Shown: piece after piece, positions 1-4,787 of the stretch
Layout of the letters: every line of letters starts with the position of its first letter
How positions within the stretch are numbered: the first letter of the stretch is position 1
DNA from: Gammaproteobacteria bacterium
Lineage (GTDB): Bacteria; Pseudomonadota; Gammaproteobacteria; Pseudomonadales; Azotimanducaceae_A
NCBI GenBank assembly: GCA_026713405.1
Contig: JAPOON010000456.1
Span: 1 to 6,283 of the forward strand
DNA: 6,283 nucleotides
Direction of reading: 5' to 3'
Notes under the pieces: generated by a model
Seen by the model: only the letters and a program-made list of their open reading frames with translations
The model's database searches: none
Told to the model about the DNA's origin: nothing
Position numbers and translations under genes: made by a program

Positions 1-200
1 ACGTATTGTGGGAAATCGACACCACGCGGAATTTCGAGACAGCAACCGGCGGGGAAACCTTCGGCGGGTCGTTCGGCGGCGGCGCCGGGCCCGTCGTGCA
101 GAACGGCAACCTGGTGCTCTCGTCAGGCTACGGCCTGTACAACCACATGGCCGGCAACCTGTTGCTGGTGCTGAGCCCGGTCATTCCTCCAGGAGAATAG
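1..200 (+). CDS. PQQ-binding-like beta-propeller protein, C-terminal fragment (polyvinyl-alcohol-dehydrogenase-like)
   Basis: Only the last 65 residues are visible; the gene enters from the left edge, reading from base 3, and stops with TAG at 198-200. The pattern is a final propeller blade: LWEIDT, then F-x-T-x-x-G, a Gly-rich GGSFGGGAGP stretch, V-x-NGNLVLSSGYG, and GNLLLVLSP near the end. In PQQ-dependent polyvinyl alcohol dehydrogenases and related quinoproteins, the closing segment has the same order (LWEFDT, GGS, GP-x-V-x-NG, SGYG, GN-x-LL). Family members are usually periplasmic and oxidise alcohols, passing electrons to cytochrome c. The catalytic and PQQ-binding residues lie upstream of the window, so enzyme activity and substrate cannot be judged; a non-enzymatic propeller protein remains possible. 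It converges on the ferredoxin gene, sharing 20 bp at the 3' ends. Confidence 0.7.
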   Translation, partial: VLWEIDTTRNFETATGGETFGGSFGGGAGPVVQNGNLVLSSGYGLYNHMAGNLLLVLSPVIPPGE

Positions 201-375
201 CGCCAGACGGGCAGACCTCGGCGGCCTGCCTGGCGTGCAGTTCCAGGTCGGGGGTGGTGATTTCCGCGATCTTGACGAGCGGGTCGCCGCCCTCCCCCAT
301 CTCGAACAGTTCGGGATGGTTGTAGTAGCACTCGCCGGACATGTAGCACTTGTCCAGGTCGATTCGCACCTTCAC
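181..375 (-). CDS. P450-type 3Fe-4S ferredoxin, 64 aa
   Basis: A small acidic cytoplasmic electron carrier of the kind that delivers single electrons to class I bacterial P450s. The cluster ligands are visible as C10-x2-S13-x2-C16 and C55-P56. The position that would hold the fourth Cys of a 4Fe-4S site is Ser13, which is typical of single-cluster P450 ferredoxins that carry [3Fe-4S]. The length of 64 residues is normal for the family. The start is GTG at 373-375, supported by GAGGTG (381-386) five bases upstream; the stop is TGA at 181-183. It follows the P450 gene after 26 bp on the same strand, so it is very probably co-transcribed and serves the P450s of this operon. No ferredoxin reductase is present in the window, so reducing power must come from an enzyme encoded elsewhere. 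Confidence 0.92.
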   Translation of the reverse strand: MKVRIDLDKCYMSGECYYNHPELFEMGEGGDPLVKIAEITTPDLELHARQAAEVCPSGAILLEE

Positions 376-380
376 GGCAC

Positions 381-386
381 CACCTC
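381..386 (-). promoter_or_regulatory. Shine-Dalgarno site of the ferredoxin gene
   Basis: On the minus strand the sequence reads GAGGTG, five bases before the GTG start at 373-375. It lies inside the 26-bp gap after the P450 stop and supports the choice of a GTG start for the ferredoxin. Confidence 0.6.
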
Positions 387-401
387 GTTTGCGACGGGCC
401 C

Positions 402-1685
402 TCAGAACTCGAGCCAGAGCCGTTCCGGCGAGCGGAAGCCGCCGGAGTCGATGGAAGGCGAATTGATGCCGGGGTGGTCCGCAAACTTCGGCCTGGGCGT
501 GCCGATGGCATCCACCAGCTTCGTGCAGGCGATCATCGATTCCTGCCGGGCCATGGCATAGCCCATGCAGAAGTGCTGGCCGATGCCGAACCCCAGGTGT
601 CCCGGCTTGCCGTCCTTGTAACGGCCGGAGCGGTTCTCCCGGCCCATGTGCAGGTCTTCCCGGTGTATGTCGAAGACATCCGGGTCCTTGAACACCCGCT
701 CGTCACGGTTGCCCGCGCCCAGGTAGAGAACGATGCCCGCCCGCTCCGGGATGACCCGGTCGTGCAGTACCACCTCGCGCGTGGTGTGGCGGAACTGGGT
801 ATGCACCACCGGGTCGTAGCGCATCATCTCCGTGAAGACGTTGTCCCACAGTTGCGGGTCGGCCTGCACGTCCGCGAACTGGTCAGGCCTCGTGTAGGTC
901 ATGTGGAACCACATGTTGGCGATTGCCTTGTCGGTGGTATCGCCCCCCGCCGCGAGCAGCAGCGCCACGAATCCCTTCACCTCGTCGGGCGTCATGCGCC
1001 GGCCTTCGAGTTCCGCGCAGACGATGCGCGACAGCAGGTCTTCTCCGGGCGCCTTGCCACGGGCTTCGATCAGCGGGTCCAGGTAGCCCCACATCTCGTT
1101 GCGCGCCTGGATGCCCCGCGCCAGGTGCTCGCCCCCGAACCCGAGCCCGGCGATCAGCGCCTGGTACCAGCCCACGAAGGTGTCCTCGTCTTCGCGGGGC
1201 AGGCCCAGCATGTTGGAAATCACCCGGATGGGGACCTGGCTGGAGAACTGGCTGACCAGTTCGAATTCCCGCTCGTCCCTGAACCTGGCGATCACTTCGT
1301 CGCAAATTTGCCCGACCATGGGCAGGAAGTCGCGCAGCCGGGTGCCCACAAACTGCCCGGCGACGATGTTGCGCAGCCAGCGGTGCCTGGGGCTGTTGCC
1401 GTACTCGAGGATATTGGGGCCGAATACGTGGGTGGAACCGAACTCGTAGGGCCCGTCCGGCCGGTATACGGCCCTGTCGTAGCTGTCGTTGTCCTGGAAG
1501 GCGCCGTCGATGTCCCAGTAGCGTGTCAGCGCCCAGCGGTTGTGAAACCGGTCGTGAAAAACCGGGTGGTGGTCCCGCAGGCGCCTGTAGAGCGGAAACG
1601 GATCGCGCTGAAAGGCTGCGTCGTCAAACTCTCGCGGGTCGACTTCATGAGGCAGGCTGGGTCTGTCTTGAACGGCTTCGGACAT
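402..1685 (-). CDS. Cytochrome P450, catalytically complete, 427 aa
   Basis: A soluble bacterial class I P450 monooxygenase, with no membrane anchor at the N-terminus. All hallmarks are present: C-helix H101-R-W-L-R105, I-helix A246-G-G-D-T-T251 with the acid-alcohol pair D249/T250 for oxygen activation, K-helix E286-M-M-R289, a propionate-binding Arg299, and the heme loop F366-G-I-G-Q-H-F-C-M-G375 with thiolate ligand Cys373 (567-569). Between R342 of the meander and F366 there are 24 residues; about 8-10 is common in bacterial P450s, and the same extension appears in both neighbouring P450 genes. The length is normal. The start is ATG at 1683-1685, with a modest GAGAGAGA-like purine run upstream. 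It precedes the ferredoxin by 26 bp. The CYP family and substrate are not recognised; hydrophobic compounds such as terpenoids, steroids or fatty acids are generic possibilities only. Confidence 0.95.
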   Translation of the reverse strand: MSEAVQDRPSLPHEVDPREFDDAAFQRDPFPLYRRLRDHHPVFHDRFHNRWALTRYWDIDGAFQDNDSYDRAVYRPDGPYEFGSTHVFGPNILEYGNSPRHRWLRNIVAGQFVGTRLRDFLPMVGQICDEVIARFRDEREFELVSQFSSQVPIRVISNMLGLPREDEDTFVGWYQALIAGLGFGGEHLARGIQARNEMWGYLDPLIEARGKAPGEDLLSRIVCAELEGRRMTPDEVKGFVALLLAAGGDTTDKAIANMWFHMTYTRPDQFADVQADPQLWDNVFTEMMRYDPVVHTQFRHTTREVVLHDRVIPERAGIVLYLGAGNRDERVFKDPDVFDIHREDLHMGRENRSGRYKDGKPGHLGFGIGQHFCMGYAMARQESMIACTKLVDAIGTPRPKFADHPGINSPSIDSGGFRSPERLWLEF

Positions 1686-1815
1686 GCTTGTCTCTCTCGA
1701 TGGAATCAGGTGTTGACCGGCGTTGCAGCACGGGAGTTGTACCGCGCCTTGCCGGGAACGGGCCGCAATACGCCGCGGAATGGCACCAGGCGATCGTCTG
1801 CCGATAGGATGCCCG
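1686..1815 (-). other. 130-bp gap between the P450-like gene and the downstream P450
   Basis: This is the longest gap inside the P450 operon. I see no clear terminator and no convincing sigma-70 promoter on the minus strand. A 37-codon reading frame (1706-1819) spans most of it and starts at an ATGA overlap with the upstream stop, but it lacks a good ribosome site. Transcription probably reads through from the upstream gene, though a weak internal promoter cannot be excluded. Confidence 0.5.
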
Positions 1816-3141
1816 TCATGCCGCCCGGAACCGCACCGGCAAATGCCAGCAGGTGTGCATTTCCCCGATCCGGCGACAGCTCAGGAACGGCGCGGCGCCG
1901 GGTTCGAGTTCCAGGCCATCCAGCGCATCCATGAGTACCGCCGATGCGGTGACCGCGGTATCGCGGGTGATGGCGAATGCCGAGCGGGGACGATCCTCCG
2001 GAATCGCGGGATGCCTGGTCGGCGGGCCCAGGCCGAAGGTAATGCCGGTGGCCAGCCCGTCGGCGCGATACTGGCCGCGGGCCTCCCGGTGACACAGGTC
2101 CTTGCGATTCACGATGAACTCGTCCGGGTTCTTGAAGATGCGCGGGTCGCGGTTGCCCGCGGCGGCTGAACAGATGACGAGACCGCCCTCGGGAATAAGG
2201 CGCCCGAACCGCTCCACCTCGTGACGGGCGAAACGCAACGCCTGCAGCACCGGTGTCGAATGCCGAAACGTCTCCAGGACGGCCAGCTTGAGAAACCGGG
2301 GCTCGTCCCTGACGGACTGCAGTTTTTCCGGGTTCTCGAGCAACCGCAGCCAGAGATTCGCAAGGGTTCCGTGCAGCGTATCGAAATCGAGTTCGAGCAG
2401 CGTCACCACCAGGTCCTGAGCGCTCCCGGGGCCCTCGTCGAGTTCCAGCGCCGCAACTGCCGAGACCAGGTCTTCGCCCGGGTCGGCACGCCTCTGTTCC
2501 AGCAGCGGCCCGAAGTATTCCGTCAACTCCCCGGCCGCTTCCAGTCCCTGCTGGCGCAGCCGCGGTTCCCAGGTCACGCCGCGCTTCATCGCCAGGTAGA
2601 GGGCCGAGAAGGTGTCCGCGTCCCGCGTCGGCAGGTCCAGTACCGCCAGCAGCAACTCGAGCGCGAAGCGCGCGGCGAACTCGATGGCCAGGTCGGCCCG
2701 GCCGCGCCCGGCGAAGCCGGCCACCGCCTGCCGCGCCAGGCGTTCCGCATTGCCGTCGACTGCGTTTGCGATTGCCGTCAGCACCGGCACCTCGCCTCCC
2801 AGATCGCGGCCCCCGTTCTCCAGCCCCAGCATCCAGCGCTTCGGCCGGGTCTCGAAGTTGGCATCGTCCGCAAATATGGACGTTACGTCGTTGTAGCGGG
2901 TGACCCAGTAACAGTTGCCGAGCCAGTCCCGGTAACAGGGATAGTTCTCCCGCAGAATCTCGAGCAGCGGGTACGGGTCCCGTGCGAATTCGGGCGACAC
3001 CAACTGAATGGGCTTGATCTTTTCCGTCGATTGCCCGACGCGCTCGCGCTGGTGCACCTCGTAAGTGCGAAAACCGGCGTTGCCGTGGGTGCCCTGGGGA
3101 ATGGCGACGCCGTTCGCGCCAATGACTTCGGTGCCACGCAT
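1816..3141 (-). CDS. P450-like protein lacking the heme-thiolate cysteine (probable pseudo-P450), 441 aa
   Basis: The overall fold is clearly P450: the DPYPLLEILRENYP N-terminal segment, K-helix E290-T-F-R293, propionate-type Arg303, and the NRD-x-x-x-F-x-NPDEF-x-x-NR meander (330-346). The heme loop begins normally (F369-G-L-G372) but continues P-P-T-R-H-P-A-I-P-E-D-R-P-R386 with no Cys, and the helix after it (F389-A-I-T-R) aligns with the sister P450 only if about 10 residues are inserted. Arg386 falls where Cys should be. The C-helix His is Glu133. The I-helix reads L251-D-F-D-T-L256: the acid-Thr pair stays but the groove glycines are lost. The reading frame is unbroken and neither other frame of the strand supplies a heme loop, so this is not a simple frameshift. 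The N-terminus is roughly 30 residues longer than in the downstream P450. ATG at 3139-3141 lies 18 bp after the upstream stop, with only a weak GGGA ribosome site. It is unlikely to be a classical monooxygenase. By analogy with EryCII/DesVIII it may be a partner protein (inference). Confidence 0.88.
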   Translation of the reverse strand: MRGTEVIGANGVAIPQGTHGNAGFRTYEVHQRERVGQSTEKIKPIQLVSPEFARDPYPLLEILRENYPCYRDWLGNCYWVTRYNDVTSIFADDANFETRPKRWMLGLENGGRDLGGEVPVLTAIANAVDGNAERLARQAVAGFAGRGRADLAIEFAARFALELLLAVLDLPTRDADTFSALYLAMKRGVTWEPRLRQQGLEAAGELTEYFGPLLEQRRADPGEDLVSAVAALELDEGPGSAQDLVVTLLELDFDTLHGTLANLWLRLLENPEKLQSVRDEPRFLKLAVLETFRHSTPVLQALRFARHEVERFGRLIPEGGLVICSAAAGNRDPRIFKNPDEFIVNRKDLCHREARGQYRADGLATGITFGLGPPTRHPAIPEDRPRSAFAITRDTAVTASAVLMDALDGLELEPGAAPFLSCRRIGEMHTCWHLPVRFRAA

Positions 3142-3159
3142 GGACGATATCCCGTTGCT

Positions 3160-4590
3160 TCAGGCCAGGTCGTAGTCGAGGTAGAGCTCGCGCACGGAGA
3201 TCAGGCCGATGGGGCGCAGGCTCTCCCCGTCGATGTCCTTGGGCATGCGCTCGACATTGATGCGCGGGTTCTTCAGGTGCTTGAGCAGGATGCGCGAGCC
3301 TTCCACCGCCTCCTGGTGCGATATCCAGGCCCCAGGGCAGAGGTGCGGGCCGACGCCGAATGCCATGTGATTGTGGCGTCCGTCCCGGTTGTAGCCGCTG
3401 CGCAGGATCTTGCCGCTGTACAGGTCGTCCCGGAAGATGTCGAAAGTTTCCGGATCCCTGAAGATGCGCTCGTCGTGATTGGCGGAGAAGTCGACCATCT
3501 GCATGAGCGAACCTGCCGGCACCTTCACGCCGTGCATGACCACATCGTAGGTGTTGTGCCGGGGCTGGCCGCCGATGGACGAGGAATGGCGCAGGGTCTC
3601 GTGAAAGGCCGTATCCCACAGGTCGTCGTCGTTGCACACCGCCTCGAACTGATCCGGGTGCTGCAGCAGCAGGTACCACATGTTGAGAATGGCGCCGCGG
3701 GTCGTCTCACCGCCCCCGCCGACGACGAGCGCGATGTTCGAGGTGATCTCTTCCGTCGAGAGGTAGTCCCCGTCCACCCGGGTCTCGCAGAGCTTGGTGA
3801 TGATGTCCTTGGAAATGGGGTTGCCCGCCTCGTCGTAGAGCCAGGTGGGTTCCTTGCGGCGCGCCTCGACCATGCCCTCGACGTAGTCCTCGAGGTGCTG
3901 GCGCGCCTCCAGGCCCTGCTGGTGCGTTTCCGAGCCGCCCAGCCCCGACATCATGGAGTTGTACCAGTAATAGAAGTCGTCCTGGGCGTCTTTCGGGAAA
4001 CCGAGTACTTCGCAGACCACACGGATGGGAAACTCGTTGGCGAAGGCGCGGCCGAGTTCCACCGTGCGCACGCCGTCCTTGTCCGAGACGACTGCCGTAT
4101 CGTCGATTTCGTGCCAGTCCTCGATCATTACCCGGGCCTGGCGCTGAATCGCCGGAACGCGATTCTTCAGCGACTGCCCCACCAGGTGCTGCCCGTACAG
4201 GTTGCGCCGGCGCCGGTGCTCCACACCGGAAAGCTCGAGCTGGGTATTGCCCAGGACACCGCTGGAGCTGCCCTTGGGGATGGTGTTGTAGCCTTCGTCG
4301 TCGAAATAGCAGTTGGTGATGTCTTCGTAGCGGGTTACGTAATAGGTGTTGCAGAGCCGGTCGTGAAACACCGGGTAGTGGTCGCGCATGATCCGGTAGT
4401 AGGGGTACGGATTGCGCATGAACTCGGCCGAATTGAGGATTCTGGGGTCGAACAGCGGCGTCCCGTCCGGCGCGTGGCCCATGTCCACCGCCTCCCCTTC
4501 CGGCATGAGCGGGAAGTCGACCTGCGCCCCGGGATCGTCCGGGGCCGACGTATCCGAAAAGACATCCAGTGCGAATGGGCAGCCGCTCAT
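3160..4590 (-). CDS. Cytochrome P450, catalytically complete, 476 aa, first gene of the P450 operon
   Basis: A soluble P450 monooxygenase. Visible hallmarks are C-helix H125-RRR-R129, I-helix G292-G-G-E-T-T297 with Glu295/Thr296 as the acid-alcohol pair (Glu rather than the Asp of the downstream P450), K-helix E331-T-L-R334, Arg344, and heme loop F411-G-V-G-P-H-L-C-P-G420 with thiolate Cys418 (3337-3339). At 476 residues it is long for a bacterial P450. The extra length includes about 60 N-terminal residues before the EFMRNPYPYYRIMRDHYPVF segment and an insertion near 245-262. The ATG at 4588-4590 was chosen because a near-perfect GGAAGGAGG (4596-4604) sits five bases upstream; a TTG extension to 4671 has no such site. 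It shares the HYPVFHDR-type N-terminal motif and the long meander with the P450 at 402-1685, so they are diverged paralogues. The substrate is unknown. Confidence 0.95.
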   Translation of the reverse strand: MSGCPFALDVFSDTSAPDDPGAQVDFPLMPEGEAVDMGHAPDGTPLFDPRILNSAEFMRNPYPYYRIMRDHYPVFHDRLCNTYYVTRYEDITNCYFDDEGYNTIPKGSSSGVLGNTQLELSGVEHRRRRNLYGQHLVGQSLKNRVPAIQRQARVMIEDWHEIDDTAVVSDKDGVRTVELGRAFANEFPIRVVCEVLGFPKDAQDDFYYWYNSMMSGLGGSETHQQGLEARQHLEDYVEGMVEARRKEPTWLYDEAGNPISKDIITKLCETRVDGDYLSTEEITSNIALVVGGGGETTRGAILNMWYLLLQHPDQFEAVCNDDDLWDTAFHETLRHSSSIGGQPRHNTYDVVMHGVKVPAGSLMQMVDFSANHDERIFRDPETFDIFRDDLYSGKILRSGYNRDGRHNHMAFGVGPHLCPGAWISHQEAVEGSRILLKHLKNPRINVERMPKDIDGESLRPIGLISVRELYLDYDLA

Positions 4591-4595
4591 CCTTG

Positions 4596-4604
4596 CCTCC
4601 TTCC
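4596..4604 (-). promoter_or_regulatory. Strong Shine-Dalgarno site fixing the start of the first P450
   Basis: On the minus strand this reads GGAAGGAGG, ending five bases before the ATG at 4588-4590. It is the best ribosome site in the window. It argues against an extended protein starting at the TTG further upstream and for high translation of the lead gene of the operon. Confidence 0.8.
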
Positions 4605-4643
4605 GAGATGGCTGTGACGCATAGCGTAGTGTGTGTCCGTGTA

Positions 4644-4661
4644 ACCGTCCAGCCTGACGGT
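4644..4661. repeat. 6-6-6 inverted repeat upstream of the P450 operon, possible operator
   Basis: ACCGTC and GACGGT form a perfect inverted repeat with a 6-bp spacer, centred about 62 bp upstream of the first P450 start. Size and position suit a binding site for a dimeric repressor or activator of the operon. No regulator gene lies in the window, and a six-base dyad in GC-rich DNA can occur by chance. Confidence 0.3.
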
Positions 4662-4721
4662 ACTGTTCCAACCCGGCGCGGCGCGTAGGATTTCCTGCAA
4701 CGCCGGAGCCGGTGAACTGGA

Positions 4722-4751
4722 GCCCACCACGGCGATTACGCCATGGTGGGC
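4722..4751 (-). terminator. Strong hairpin after the TonB receptor gene, possible terminator without U-tract
   Basis: In the minus-strand transcript, 13 bases pair with the 13 after a UAAU loop: an 8-bp perfect outer stem (GCCCACCA with UGGUGGGC), one U-G wobble, and a GGCG/CGCC inner stem. On the opposite strand the wobble becomes a C-A mismatch, so the structure favours minus-strand transcription. It begins 36 bases after the receptor stop. There is no U run behind it, so it may act as an RNA 3'-end stabiliser or weak terminator rather than a textbook intrinsic terminator. Confidence 0.55.
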
Positions 4752-4787
4752 ATGTCCCTCACCGTGCCGGGCGCCCGTGGGTCCGCG

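Larger units (their letters stand above)
4591..4787 (-). other. 197-bp intergenic region between the TonB receptor and the P450 operon
   Basis: This is the only sizeable non-coding stretch in the window and the natural site for the P450 operon promoter. It contains the hairpin at 4722-4751 (receptor-proximal), the dyad at 4644-4661 and the ribosome site at 4596-4604. AT-richer sequence near 4620-4645 (minus strand TACGCTATG) could hold a -10 element, but no convincing -35 partner is seen, so no promoter is called. Confidence 0.5.

Noticed and set aside
474..1934. A 486-codon open frame on the plus strand
   Set aside because: It is antisense to the P450 at 402-1685, whose motifs are unambiguous; the translation has no recognisable fold or motif order.
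1960..2060. A frameshift hiding a normal heme loop in the P450-like gene
   Set aside because: I translated the other two minus-strand frames across this region: neither gives a Cys-x-Gly after the FGLG start, and the helix after the loop aligns in the original frame, so the loop change is genuine in this sequence.
1706..3679. A 657-codon open frame on the minus strand
   Set aside because: It overlaps the P450-like gene and part of the first P450 in another frame and is Arg/Gly/Ala/Pro rich, as expected from a shifted frame. Only its last 37 codons fall outside known genes, and these are discussed as a weak finding.
2221..4617. A 798-codon open frame on the plus strand opposite two P450 genes
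   Set aside because: It is antisense to two genes with clear P450 motifs, crosses their boundary, and its translation has no recognisable domain. Long antisense frames are expected opposite GC-rich coding DNA.
4618..4650. A sigma-70 promoter for the P450 operon (TACGCT with upstream TTGGAA- or CTGGAC-like hexamers)
   Set aside because: Spacing is wrong for the better -35 candidate (over 20 bp) and the other matches consensus poorly, so no promoter is called.
4591..4671. An N-terminal extension of the first P450 to a TTG at 4669-4671
   Set aside because: The extension has a rare start and no ribosome site, while the ATG at 4588-4590 has a near-consensus site at ideal spacing.
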